From the NCBI RefSeq assembly GCF_021129195.1, contig NZ_JAJOHW010000008.1, positions 1 to 38,137 of the forward strand: a stretch of 38,137 nt of DNA. The letters run 5' to 3'. Positions 1 to 7,955 of this stretch are shown piece by piece. This stretch comes from Chromobacterium aquaticum (GTDB taxonomy: Bacteria; Pseudomonadota; Gammaproteobacteria; Burkholderiales; Chromobacteriaceae). Position 1 is the first letter of the stretch, and each line of letters starts with the position of its first letter. A model generated the notes under the pieces. It did not search any database, was not told the DNA's origin, and saw nothing but the letters and a program-made list of their open reading frames with translations. A program made the position numbers and the translations under genes.

Positions 1-432
1 GGCCTGGTGGGCGCGATCGGCGCGCTGGCCGCCGCGCGCGCCGGCCACTGGGCCGACCGCGGACATGGCCAGCGCACCAGCGCGGCGGCGCTGAGCCTGC
101 TGCTACTGGCCTGGGCGCCGCTGGCGCTGATGCAGCAATCGCTGGCGGCACTGCTATTAGGCATCGTGCTGCTGGACCTGGGCGGCCAGGCGCTGCACGT
201 CAGCAACCAGAGCCTGATTTTCCGCAGCCGTCCCGAAGCCCATAGCCGGCTGGTCGGGCTGTACATGCTGTTCTACGCGCTGGGCAGCGGCTTGGGCGCA
301 ATCGGCACCACCGCCGTCTATGCCCATGCCGGCTGGCAAGCCGTGTGTTTGCTCGGCGCCGCCGTCAGCCTGCTGGCGCTGCTGTTCTGGTGGGCGACGC
401 GGCGGGCGATGCCCGCGATGGCGGATCGATAA
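1..432 (+). CDS. MFS transporter, C-terminal part (cut by window start)
   Basis: The frame is open from the first base and ends at TAA 430-432, so the gene begins outside the window. The roughly 143 visible residues are strongly hydrophobic and form about four membrane helices separated by short basic loops (for example a loop with AGHWADRGHGQRTS). A conserved segment reading GGQALHVSNQSLIF lies near residue 60, followed by a helix rich in small residues (LGSGLGAIG). This pattern fits the last third of a 12-TM major facilitator drug or sugar exporter in the inner membrane. The substrate cannot be told. A hairpin terminator follows six bases after the stop codon, so this gene ends its transcription unit. 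Confidence 0.7.
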   Translation, partial: GLVGAIGALAAARAGHWADRGHGQRTSAAALSLLLLAWAPLALMQQSLAALLLGIVLLDLGGQALHVSNQSLIFRSRPEAHSRLVGLYMLFYALGSGLGAIGTTAVYAHAGWQAVCLLGAAVSLLALLFWWATRRAMPAMADR

Positions 433-437
433 AGAAA

Positions 438-461
438 AAGGCCAGTCGCGAGACTGGCCTT
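438..461 (+). terminator. Rho-independent terminator after the MFS gene
   Basis: The arms AAGGCCAGTC and GACTGGCCTT form a perfect 10-bp stem around a GCGA loop, followed by TCTTGCTTG. It begins six bases after the MFS stop codon. The stem is also preceded by an A run, so it could act in both directions and end read-through from obg as well. Confidence 0.8.
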
Positions 462-498
462 CTTGCTTGCAGCGGATGCCGACGCCTAGAGAACCCGC

Positions 499-598
499 CC
501 AAAGTCTAGCGAGCTAGAGAGAGGCGGCTGAGAAAACGGAATGTACCTAGGTACAAGACGGACTCAACGCAGCATCGTCTAAGCGCAGCGGACTTTGG
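499..598. repeat. MITE-like short inverted-repeat element, copy A
   Basis: The ends are perfect 8-bp inverted repeats, CCAAAGTC at 499-506 and GACTTTGG at 591-598. The centre is a 14-bp palindrome, TGTACCTAGGTACA at 542-555. The inner blocks CGGCTGAGAAA, CGGAATGTAC and CAACGC recur in the copies at 3.7 kb and 29.6 kb. The element lies between the convergent ends of the MFS gene and obg, eight bases beyond the obg stop. It encodes no protein and looks like a non-autonomous mobile repeat. Confidence 0.65.
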
Positions 599-606
599 AC
601 AGCTTC

Positions 607-1794
<1,188 letters not shown>

Positions 1795-1847
1795 TCAGGG
1801 GTCAGGATGGACTCGCGGCCACCCTCACGCCTTGCCCCTCGGGTATG

Positions 1848-1876
1848 AAAAAAGCCCTATCACAGGATAGGGCTTT
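1848..1876 (-). terminator. Terminator or attenuator between rpmA and obg
   Basis: AAAGCCCTATC (1851-1861) and GATAGGGCTTT (1866-1876) form an 11-bp stem with a 4-base loop. Read on the minus strand the stem is followed by a run of T (1848-1853). It sits 36 bases after the rpmA stop and about 80 bases before the obg start. It would end most rplU-rpmA transcripts and let some read-through reach obg. Confidence 0.85.
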
Positions 1877-1911
1877 CCCCGGAGGATCCATAGATCCCTA
1901 AGAAAGCGAAT

Positions 1912-2187
1912 TTATTCGCCGTCTACGCCGGTGTACGGAACCACATTAACGATCTTGCGCTTCATTGCACCTTTAACGGTGAATTCAACGTAGCCGTCAA
2001 CCTTGGCGAACAAGGTGTGATCCTTGCCCTGACCAACGTTTTCACCAGCGTGGAAGCGGGTGCCGCGCTGACGCACGATGATGGAACCTGCCGGAATCAG
2101 TTCGCTGCCGTAAACCTTAACGCCCAGGCGTTTGGCTTCGGAGTCACGACCGTTGCGGGAGCTACCGCCTGCTTTTTTGTGTGCCAT
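1912..2187 (-). CDS. rpmA: 50S ribosomal protein L27
   Basis: This is L27 of the large ribosomal subunit, whose N-terminus reaches towards the peptidyl-transferase centre. The 91-residue protein begins [20 protein letters not shown], the diagnostic L27 N-terminus, and continues with [21 protein letters not shown] and a basic C-terminal part. Length and sequence match the family and no cleavable N-terminal extension is present. It starts 12 bases after rplU and is surely co-transcribed with it from the promoter at 2566-2594. Confidence 0.98.
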   Translation of the reverse strand: MAHKKAGGSSRNGRDSEAKRLGVKVYGSELIPAGSIIVRQRGTRFHAGENVGQGKDHTLFAKVDGYVEFTVKGAMKRKIVNVVPYTGVDGE

Positions 2188-2199
2188 GACTGTTTATCC

Positions 2200-2511
2200 T
2201 TACTTCGAAATCGCGTCGATGCGGATTTCGGTGAAGTTTTGACGATGACCCTGATGTTTCTGGTAGTGCTTACGACGACGCATCTTGAAGATGCGGATCT
2301 TGTCGCCACGACCGTGGGAAACAACGGTGGCCTTAACAGTAGCGCCGGCAATCATCGGGGCGCCTACAACAACCTGTTCACCGTCAGCAATCATCAGCAC
2401 TTCTTCAAGTACGATCTGGCTGTCGACGTCTGCAGGTATCTGTTCTACTTTGAGTTTTTCACCAACGACAACTTTGTACTGCTTGCCGCCGGTTTTTATG
2501 ACCGCATACAT
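2200..2511 (-). CDS. rplU: 50S ribosomal protein L21
   Basis: This is L21 of the large subunit, which binds 23S rRNA. The start at 2511 gives [14 protein letters not shown] and exactly 103 residues, the standard length. A longer frame would begin at 2586, but it would overlap the promoter -10 region. A GGAG (CTCC at 2521-2524 on the plus strand) lies 9 bases before this ATG, while an in-frame ATG two codons upstream would be only 3 bases from it. The C-terminal block [16 protein letters not shown] is the conserved L21 signature. It is the first gene of the rplU-rpmA-obg unit. Confidence 0.98.
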   Translation of the reverse strand: MYAVIKTGGKQYKVVVGEKLKVEQIPADVDSQIVLEEVLMIADGEQVVVGAPMIAGATVKATVVSHGRGDKIRIFKMRRRKHYQKHQGHRQNFTEIRIDAISK

Positions 2512-2565
2512 TCGCATGTGCTCCTGATAATAAAATCTCGCCGCTCTAGCGCGGGAGAACGCGAA

Positions 2566-2594
2566 ACTATACGGACCTGCCATCAAGTTGTCAA
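2566..2594 (-). promoter_or_regulatory. Sigma-70 promoter of rplU-rpmA-obg
   Basis: On the minus strand TTGACA (2589-2594) and TATAGT (2566-2571) are separated by exactly 17 bases. The -35 is a perfect consensus and the -10 has one mismatch, as expected for a strong ribosomal-protein promoter. Transcription should start near 2558, leaving a leader of about 45 bases before the rplU ATG. Confidence 0.85.
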
Positions 2595-2702
2595 TGATTT
2601 CATCGACTTAGTCCGGCGGTACGCGGCCCATGGCGGCTGGAGCGGCTTTTCTGGTAACATTCCCGGCTTTGGCGTACCCAATTCATATAACTGGTTGAGA
2701 TC

Positions 2703-3671
2703 GTGTCCACCCCGCTTTTCCGTACACTGATAGCCGACGACATGCAGGCGGTCGACCGCGTCATCCGCGCCCGACTGCACTCCGATGTCGTCCTGATCCG
2801 CCAGGTAGCGGAATACATCATTTCCGCCGGCGGCAAACGCCTGCGCCCGGTACTGACCCTGCTGTCCGGCCGCGCACTGGGCCATGGCGACGCGCAGCTG
2901 CACGAATTGGCGGCGATGATCGAATTCATCCACACCGCCACCCTGCTGCACGACGACGTGGTGGACGAATCCGACCTGCGCCGCGGCCGCGAAACCGCCA
3001 ATGCGCTGTTCGGCAACGCCGCCAGCGTGCTGGTGGGCGACTTCCTCTACACCCGCGCCTTCCAGATGATGGTCACCACCCGCAATATGGACATCCTGGC
3101 GGTGATGGCGGAAGCCACCAACATCATCGCCGAGGGCGAGGTGCTGCAGCTGCTCAATATCGGCAACACCGACGTGACCGAAGACGAATACCTGCGCGTG
3201 ATCAAGTACAAGACCGCCAAGCTGTTCGAAGCCTCCGCCCGCGTCGGCGCGCTCAGCGCCGGCGCCAGCGCCGAACAGGTGCAGGCGATGGCCGAGTATG
3301 GCATGTACCTGGGCACCGCCTTCCAGATCATCGACGACGTGCTGGACTACAGCGGCGACGCCGACACCATAGGCAAGAGCCTGGGCGACGACCTGGCCGA
3401 AGGCAAGCCGACGCTGCCCCTGATCTACACCATGCGCAATGGCAGCCCGGAAGCCTCCGCCACCGTGCGCGACGCGCTGGAACACGCCAGCCGCGATCGT
3501 TTCCAGGACGTGCTGGCTGCGGTACAATCCTGCGGCGCGCTGGACTACGCCCGGGCCGAAGCGGTCAAAGTGGCCGAACAGGCCGTTGCCGCGCTGGCGC
3601 CGATTCCGGAATCGGATACCCGCCAGGCCTTGGTGGAACTGGCCCGCCTGTCGGTGGACCGCAGCGCCTAA
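2703..3671 (+). CDS. ispB: Octaprenyl diphosphate synthase (trans-polyprenyl synthase)
   Basis: It condenses isopentenyl diphosphate units onto farnesyl diphosphate to make the long side chain of ubiquinone and menaquinone. The 322 residues carry GGKRLRP (43-49), the first aspartate-rich motif LLHDDVVDESD (D84, D85, D88) followed by RRG, and the second motif FQIIDDVLDYSGD (D211, D212, D215). It has a GTG start; the upstream in-frame region holds no better start. It is divergent from rplU, an arrangement common in betaproteobacteria. A MITE-like repeat begins five bases after its stop. Chain length (C40) is inferred from context, not read from the sequence. Confidence 0.95.
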   Translation: MSTPLFRTLIADDMQAVDRVIRARLHSDVVLIRQVAEYIISAGGKRLRPVLTLLSGRALGHGDAQLHELAAMIEFIHTATLLHDDVVDESDLRRGRETANALFGNAASVLVGDFLYTRAFQMMVTTRNMDILAVMAEATNIIAEGEVLQLLNIGNTDVTEDEYLRVIKYKTAKLFEASARVGALSAGASAEQVQAMAEYGMYLGTAFQIIDDVLDYSGDADTIGKSLGDDLAEGKPTLPLIYTMRNGSPEASATVRDALEHASRDRFQDVLAAVQSCGALDYARAEAVKVAEQAVAALAPIPESDTRQALVELARLSVDRSA

Positions 3672-3675
3672 GGAC

Positions 3676-3798
3676 AAAAGTCTGCTGCGCGTCAGCGATA
3701 CCGCGTTGAAAACGTCTTCAGAATGCTCATGTACCGTATGTACATTCCGCTTCTTCAGCCGTTTTCGCCTTGTCTCGCTCTAGCTCGCGAGCCTTTTA
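3676..3798. repeat. MITE-like short inverted-repeat element, copy B
   Basis: This is the best-preserved full-length copy. One end is AAAGTCTGCTGCGCG; the complement of the other end is AAAGGCTCGCGAGC. The centre has inverted GTAC blocks (ATGTACCGTATGTACAT). Its complement contains GAGACAAGGCG, CGGAATGTAC, GTACATGAGCATT and GTTTTCAACGCGG, all shared with the copy at 29.6 kb and partly with those at 0.5 and 15.4 kb. It fills the gap between ispB and the tRNA gene, so the tRNA -35 region must lie in or next to the repeat. Confidence 0.7.
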
Positions 3799-3826
3799 AT
3801 GATTTTTGAATCAAGCTTTTCACAGC

Positions 3827-3901
3827 GTCTCCGTAGTTAAATGGATATAACGGCCCCCTCCTAAGGGGCAGTTACAGGTTCGATTCCTGTCGGGGGCGCC
3901 A
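3827..3901 (+). tRNA. tRNA-Arg (anticodon CCT)
   Basis: The 75-base cloverleaf is complete with encoded CCA. It has acceptor GTCTCCG with CGGGGGC, a D arm GTTA...TAAC, an anticodon stem GCCCC/GGGGC around loop CTCCTAA (anticodon CCT at 3860-3862), and a T arm ACAGG-TTCGATT-CCTGT. It reads AGG codons. The acceptor stem contains two G-T (G-U) pairs, T2-G71 and T4-G69. This is what one expects if the 3' half was supplied by the integrated element. The gene is the integration site of the element to its right. Confidence 0.93.
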
Positions 3902-3904
3902 CTT
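3879..3904. repeat. attL (3' end of tRNA-Arg)
   Basis: TTCGATTCCTGTCGGGGGCGCCACTT-type sequence covering the T loop, acceptor end and six bases beyond the acceptor stem. It matches attR at 16967-16991 with two substitutions and one missing G. The integrase gene starts about 180 bases to the right, as usual for tRNA-targeting P4-type elements. Confidence 0.82.
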
Positions 3905-3909
3905 ACACT

Positions 3910-3987
3910 TCCAAAGCAGTCCGAGAAAATCCAAAAACCCGCGCCAAATAAGGCTTTGCGGGTTTTTTTACGTCCAAAGCAGTCCGA
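3910..3987. repeat. 15-bp direct repeat beside attL
   Basis: TCCAAAGCAGTCCGA occurs at 3910-3924 and again at 3973-3987, 63 bases apart, on either side of the tRNA terminator hairpin. A diverged relative (TCCAAACCGTCC) follows attR at about 16995. These could be further recombinase or excisionase contact sites. Confidence 0.55.
3933..3969 (+). terminator. Terminator after tRNA-Arg, supplied by the element
   Basis: AAAAACCCGC (3933-3942) pairs with GCGGGTTTTT (3958-3967). A run of seven T at 3963-3969 includes the five T of that 3' arm and continues just past the stem. It lies about 30 bases beyond the tRNA CCA. It is inside the integrated element, so the element brings a replacement terminator for the tRNA whose own one was displaced to 17019-17051. 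Confidence 0.8.
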
Positions 3988-4005
3988 AACCATCCAAGCA
4001 AAGCC

Positions 4006-4082
4006 GGGGGTACGCGGGGGTATTTTTGGTGGTATCTTGTGTACCCCCAGATTTCGATACCCCCAAAGCGAGGAGTACCCCC
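4006..4082. promoter_or_regulatory. Cluster of GGGGGTA boxes upstream of int (candidate arm sites)
   Basis: Two direct boxes, GGGGGTAC (4006-4013) and GGGGGTATTTTT (4016-4027), are followed by three inverted ones: GTACCCCC (4041-4048), ATACCCCC (4057-4064) and GTACCCCC (4075-4082). The last one abuts the int start codon. The same paired boxes recur just inside attR at 16893-16915. The layout suggests integrase arm-type sites that may also autoregulate int. This is inferred from repetition and position only. Confidence 0.6.
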
Positions 4083-5285
4083 ATGCCCCTAACCGACGCC
4101 GCCATCAAAAACGCCAAGCCCCGCGAGGATGGCAAGCATCTCAAGCTCACCGATGGGCAGGGGCTGTCTCTATGGGTCATGCCGACAGGCGCGAAGTATT
4201 GGCGGCTGAAATATCGTATCAATGGCAAAGAGAAGCTGCTGGCGCTGGGCGTATACCCGGAAGTCAGTCTGAAGGAAGCCAGGCTGAAGCGCGATGATGC
4301 CCGCAAGCAGATCGCCGATGGCGATGATCCAGCGGCAATGCGCAAGATGGATAAGGTGATCAAGTTGGCCGCCGCCGCCAACACGTTTGAAGCCATCGCG
4401 CTGGAATGGCATGAAAGGGAAAGCCACGAATGGTCCGCAGCCCACAGCGAGCGTGTCCTGTCGGCCATGAAGACCCACATCTTCCCCTACATCGGCGACA
4501 GGCCAATCAATGAGATTCGCCCGCTGGAGCTGCTGGAAGTGCTGCGCAAGGTGGAGAGCGCCGGCAACATCGACACCACCAAGCGCCTGCGTCAACGCTG
4601 CTCAGCAGTCTTCCGCCTCGCCATCCTAACCGGCCGCGGTGACAGCGACCCGGCAGCTCCACTGACCGACGCTCTCAAAACCCAGCAATCCACGCCACGC
4701 AAAGCGCTGATGCGTGAAGACATCCCTGCCTTTCTGGAAGCACTGGAGAAATATGACGGTAGCGTGCAAACTAAGCTGATGATGAAGCTGATGCTGCTGA
4801 CCTTCACCCGCGTCGGAGAGATGGCCATGGCCAGGTGGGAAGAGATCGATTTCGACAAGGCGCTGTGGACCATCCCACCGGAACATCGAAAGCTGCCGGA
4901 GAAATCCAAGAAAACCGCGCCGCCACATCTGGTCCCACTATCTAGGCAAGCCTTGGAAGTGCTGCAGCAACTCCACGCAATAAGCGGCGGGCGGGTACAC
5001 ATCTTCCCCAACCGCAACAGTCCTCGCCGCCCTATGTCGCCTGAAACCCTGCGCCGCGCTCTTCACAGCATGGGCTTCAGGGGCAAAGCCGATGTCCACG
5101 GCTTCCGTTCAACGGCATCAACCATCCTGAATGAAGAAGGCTTCAACCCAGATGCTATTGAGCGTCAATTATCCCACATCGAAACAAATAAGGTACGCGC
5201 CGTTTACAATCGTGCAGAGTATATGGAAGAGCGTAAGACGATGATGCAGTGGTGGGCAGGATTTTTGCAGAAAAATGGTATTTAA
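4083..5285 (+). CDS. int: P4-type tyrosine recombinase (integrase)
   Basis: It catalyses site-specific integration and excision at the tRNA-Arg gene. The 400 residues show the N-terminal DUF4102-type arm-binding domain (about 1-90, LTDAAIKNAKP...LKLTDGQGLSLWV), a core-binding domain (about 100-190) and the catalytic domain with R243 (FTRVGEM), H339-x-x-R342 (HGFRST), H365 (QLSH) and nucleophile Y375 (VRAVYNR). The ATG at 4083 is chosen because AGGAG lies 7 bases upstream and MPLTDAAIKNAKP is the family's usual start; upstream in-frame codons fall in the GGGGGTA repeats. It reads away from the tRNA. All catalytic residues are present, so it should be active. Confidence 0.95.
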   Translation: MPLTDAAIKNAKPREDGKHLKLTDGQGLSLWVMPTGAKYWRLKYRINGKEKLLALGVYPEVSLKEARLKRDDARKQIADGDDPAAMRKMDKVIKLAAAANTFEAIALEWHERESHEWSAAHSERVLSAMKTHIFPYIGDRPINEIRPLELLEVLRKVESAGNIDTTKRLRQRCSAVFRLAILTGRGDSDPAAPLTDALKTQQSTPRKALMREDIPAFLEALEKYDGSVQTKLMMKLMLLTFTRVGEMAMARWEEIDFDKALWTIPPEHRKLPEKSKKTAPPHLVPLSRQALEVLQQLHAISGGRVHIFPNRNSPRRPMSPETLRRALHSMGFRGKADVHGFRSTASTILNEEGFNPDAIERQLSHIETNKVRAVYNRAEYMEERKTMMQWWAGFLQKNGI

Positions 5286-5447
5286 TCACCGCCAAACTCA
5301 ACTTATACAAATAGATATTCGGACACCACACCAACAACAATCTAACCTAAAAATATCGCAACACAACAACACACCCTACCCGCCATATAGAAAATTCAGA
5401 CAACCCTCACATTTCAAATAATTTCAACACAATACAAAAGGGAAAAA

Positions 5448-6197
5448 ATGAAATCCAAAATAACATACGGAACCATAATAGCAACAGCCATTTTTATATT
5501 AATAATACTCTTCAATCAAAACGAAGTAGCCCAAAAAGATTTTGGTACTACCATCTTATCCCTCTTTAGCACATTTATCGGGGCCACCTTTGCCTTTCGT
5601 CTGAATGAACACAAAGAAACTGAGAAATTACTGGCCACGCAAAAAGCATCAATGAACAGAGCCTTATTTATAATAATCCGCCAATTCAATGCAATAAGCC
5701 AAATAAAACAAGATTTTGACAACTATTCAGACAAATACAACAGAGCATTTAACATGCCCGCATTTAAACCCCCTTCATACTCCGACTTAACACACAACTA
5801 TTCCGATCTTGAGTTTCTTTTGGAATTGGAGAATGCTCACCCCAACTTACTTCTTCATCTTACCGTAGAACAGGAAAGATTCTTTCAAGCGATGGATAGC
5901 ATCAGCATAAGAAATGAGTTCTATGTAAACGAGTTTCAAATTGCAATTGAAAAGATGTCTATGAACGGTCGAAATTTTCATACAGATGAAATAAAAACGC
6001 TATTAGGGGAAAGGCTTTTTAAAGGTGCAATAACGGGGGCTGAGACAGCAAAAAACCTTATAGATGCTTCATACATTTCCCTACAAACCCTACACAAAGA
6101 AGTACAGGACACTGCTCGATCTATCTTCCCGGGAAAAAAATTCATTTCCTATGAGACTCAAGACCTAACCAATGAAAACACTGACTCAAATCAGTAA
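5448..6197 (+). CDS. AT-rich cargo protein with two N-terminal membrane helices, unknown function
   Basis: The 249-residue protein is not recognised. It has two membrane segments (about 7-23 and 32-50) with a short connection. A soluble, largely helical domain of about 195 residues follows, rich in E, N and K, probably cytoplasmic. No catalytic motif stands out. Base composition is far more AT-rich than the integrase or the AlpA region beside it, and the gaps on both sides are AT-rich, so it arrived separately. Its place next to int, outside the replication and packaging block, is typical of accessory cargo such as anti-phage genes. That role is inference from position. Confidence 0.75.
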   Translation: MKSKITYGTIIATAIFILIILFNQNEVAQKDFGTTILSLFSTFIGATFAFRLNEHKETEKLLATQKASMNRALFIIIRQFNAISQIKQDFDNYSDKYNRAFNMPAFKPPSYSDLTHNYSDLEFLLELENAHPNLLLHLTVEQERFFQAMDSISIRNEFYVNEFQIAIEKMSMNGRNFHTDEIKTLLGERLFKGAITGAETAKNLIDASYISLQTLHKEVQDTARSIFPGKKFISYETQDLTNENTDSNQ

Positions 6198-6238
6198 AAA
6201 CAAACCAATCACAGCACTTTATTTACCCATTGAAAATC

Positions 6239-6258
6239 ACCAAATAGCTTTTGGTTTT
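6239..6258 (+). terminator. Weak terminator-like hairpin after the AT-rich cargo gene
   Basis: ACCAAA (6239-6244) pairs with TTTGGT (6250-6255) around a 5-base loop, followed by TTTATAT. It is about 40 bases after the stop codon. The stem is short and AT-rich, so it is only a candidate. Confidence 0.35.
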
Positions 6259-6553
6259 ATATAACAATTCCTCACAAACCAGAAAAGCCACACAAGTGGA
6301 GTCAACTTATCAATGGACTCAACAACTGGAAAACACCACTTGGAATTGAGATCAAACCATCGCCCATATCAATTAAAACTTCTGTGGGAAAAACCACTTT
6401 TCTAACTCCAGAACTACTTGGCAGGCTAGTCGATACCCCCCGTCCAGAACGAAAATAATTTAATCTTCCACACACACGTGAGTAAATCTGCATAGATACC
6501 CCAGCGCGCGCTATCGAAGCCCCGCCTCGCCCCCGCACTTCATGGGCCGCTAA

Positions 6554-6655
6554 TCATGCAGCTGCATGAACCCGTGCCAGGCCCTTGCCGTATGGCCTGG
6601 CGCGCCCTTGTCCCCCCGCCCGGATTCATGCGTTTTCATGCACGCTATGCATGCA
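6554..6655. promoter_or_regulatory. CATGC-rich palindromic region upstream of alpA (candidate operator)
   Basis: A perfect 16-bp palindrome TCATGCAGCTGCATGA lies at 6554-6569. The 8-bp inverted repeat GCCAGGCC/GGCCTGGC follows at 6576-6601, then further CATGC or GCATG half-sites at 6627-6631, 6637-6641 and 6649-6654. The roughly 780 bases from 6198 to 6973 contain no convincing gene. The repeated half-sites suggest repressor or activator binding that controls the alpA-capsid-delta block. Confidence 0.5.
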
Positions 6656-6973
6656 GTTGCCGTGTCCGCTGACCATCCCCGCTTCGCGTTTTCCTGCCTT
6701 CCCCCATTTCCTTGCCGCTGAGTGCGTCCTAGCCCGTCCACCGCCATCCGATGCCGTTCCGTGGCGGGCCATTTTGCGCCCGCATTCCTTTTTTCCCGCC
6801 CGTCGTCAATAGCAAAATCCGCGTTTTTTGGGCATTTCAAATTTTTTTGTTGTGTGGGAGCGCCCCACAACCCAACCCCCAAACCCCCTTTGTAATTTCC
6901 GCAATACTGCGTTCGCTGATCGGCGTATCCGATGCCATCCACTGATATCCACCTCCACCAACAAGGACGCTTC

Positions 6974-7192
6974 ATGACCGCTGTTGCCGCTTCGCCCTCT
7001 TCTCAACCGCTGCGCTTTCTGCGCTTGCCGGAAGTCATCGCCACTTGCGGCCTGTCCCGCTCGTCGGTGTACGACGCCATCAAGCAGGGCCGTTTCCCGG
7101 CTCCGGTGCCGCTGGGCGGCAAGAGCGTGGCCTGGCTGTCCTCTGAAATCGAGAGCTGGATGGCTGGACGCATCGCGGCCCGCCGCGCCTAA
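6974..7192 (+). CDS. AlpA-family HTH regulator
   Basis: A small DNA-binding protein (72 aa) of the AlpA/MerR-like fold, which in P4-like elements acts as excisionase or as activator of int and late genes. RFLRLPEVIATCGLSRSSVYDAIKQGRFPAPVPLGGKSVAWLSSEIESWM-type residues span about 14-64: a helix-turn-helix (PEVIATCGLSRSSVYDAI) followed by the typical GRFP-P-LGG-WL-SE-W wing. The start at 6974 is preceded by AAGGA at 6 bases; an upstream in-frame ATG at 6932 lacks such a site. It opens a tightly spaced operon with the Sid-like, capsid and delta genes. Confidence 0.92.
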   Translation: MTAVAASPSSQPLRFLRLPEVIATCGLSRSSVYDAIKQGRFPAPVPLGGKSVAWLSSEIESWMAGRIAARRA

Positions 7193-7217
7193 CCCCGTAA
7201 CTTCCCGGACTCAGACC

Positions 7218-7943
7218 ATGCATATCCAGAACCCCACCACCCAAACCCGTCTCGCCGCGGCCGTGGCCGAGCTGGCCGAACGCCAGACCGCTTTTGAGCA
7301 CGCACTCGACGCCTGGCAGCAGTTAAACAGCCAGACCACGCGCCGCGAGCACACTGCCGCCGCGCTGCGCATGGAGGCCGAGCAGGCGCGCAAGGATTGC
7401 CGTCAGGCGATGCGCTCGACCTTGGGCATTCCCACCAAGGCGGTGCGCGAGTTGAAGCACAAGGAGATGGCCAACCTGGAATTGGCCGAGGAAACGCTGA
7501 AGATCGCCGAGGAAGAGAAGATTCAAGCCGAAATCCAGCATGAAGCGCTGTTCGAGCAGCGCAAGGCGCTGGCCGAGGCGCGCGACGCGCTGCAGCGCCA
7601 GTACTGGGACGCGGTGCTCGACGACCACCTGCCCCAATGGGGCGAGCAACTGCCGGTGCTGACGCTGCTGCTGAGCCAAGCGCCACCGGCCTGCATCGAG
7701 CGCGTGTTCGGCAGCGCCGACTGGCACCGCGAAGAAGAGCAAGTCCATGCCGTGCTCAAGCCCGGCGCGCTACAGCAGACGCTGTGCAACGCCGCCCCGG
7801 CGGCCCCGGACGACCTGCTCGCCCGCTTGAACCAGCCGCTGCCGCCGCTGGCCACCCCGCCGCTACAGCAACACAACGTGATTGCCCGACAGCGATACCA
7901 AGCCCAGCGCGACGCGCAGTACCAAGCCCTGATCAACCGCTAA
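7218..7943 (+). CDS. Helical 241-aa protein, candidate Sid-like capsid scaffold
   Basis: Residues 1-135 are almost wholly helical with heptad-like repeats (coiled coil) and rich in A, E, Q, R and K. A C-terminal part rich in P, L and Q follows. P4 Sid, the external scaffold that forces P2 gpN into small capsids, is a helical protein of about 244 residues encoded just before delta. This gene has the same size and nearly the same position, and a loose similarity pattern (R-x-A-x-R...G...EL-x-H...EE) can be seen against Sid as I remember it. It lies 12 bases before the gpN-type gene, so a capsid scaffold role is reasonable. Identity is too low to be sure by eye. Confidence 0.5.
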   Translation: MHIQNPTTQTRLAAAVAELAERQTAFEHALDAWQQLNSQTTRREHTAAALRMEAEQARKDCRQAMRSTLGIPTKAVRELKHKEMANLELAEETLKIAEEEKIQAEIQHEALFEQRKALAEARDALQRQYWDAVLDDHLPQWGEQLPVLTLLLSQAPPACIERVFGSADWHREEEQVHAVLKPGALQQTLCNAAPAAPDDLLARLNQPLPPLATPPLQQHNVIARQRYQAQRDAQYQALINR

Positions 7944-7955
7944 CCGAGACGAGAC

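Noticed and set aside
6302..6538. 78-codon minus-strand frame upstream of alpA
   Set aside because: No ribosome site, mixed composition and no recognisable pattern. It spans the compositional border and is probably spurious.
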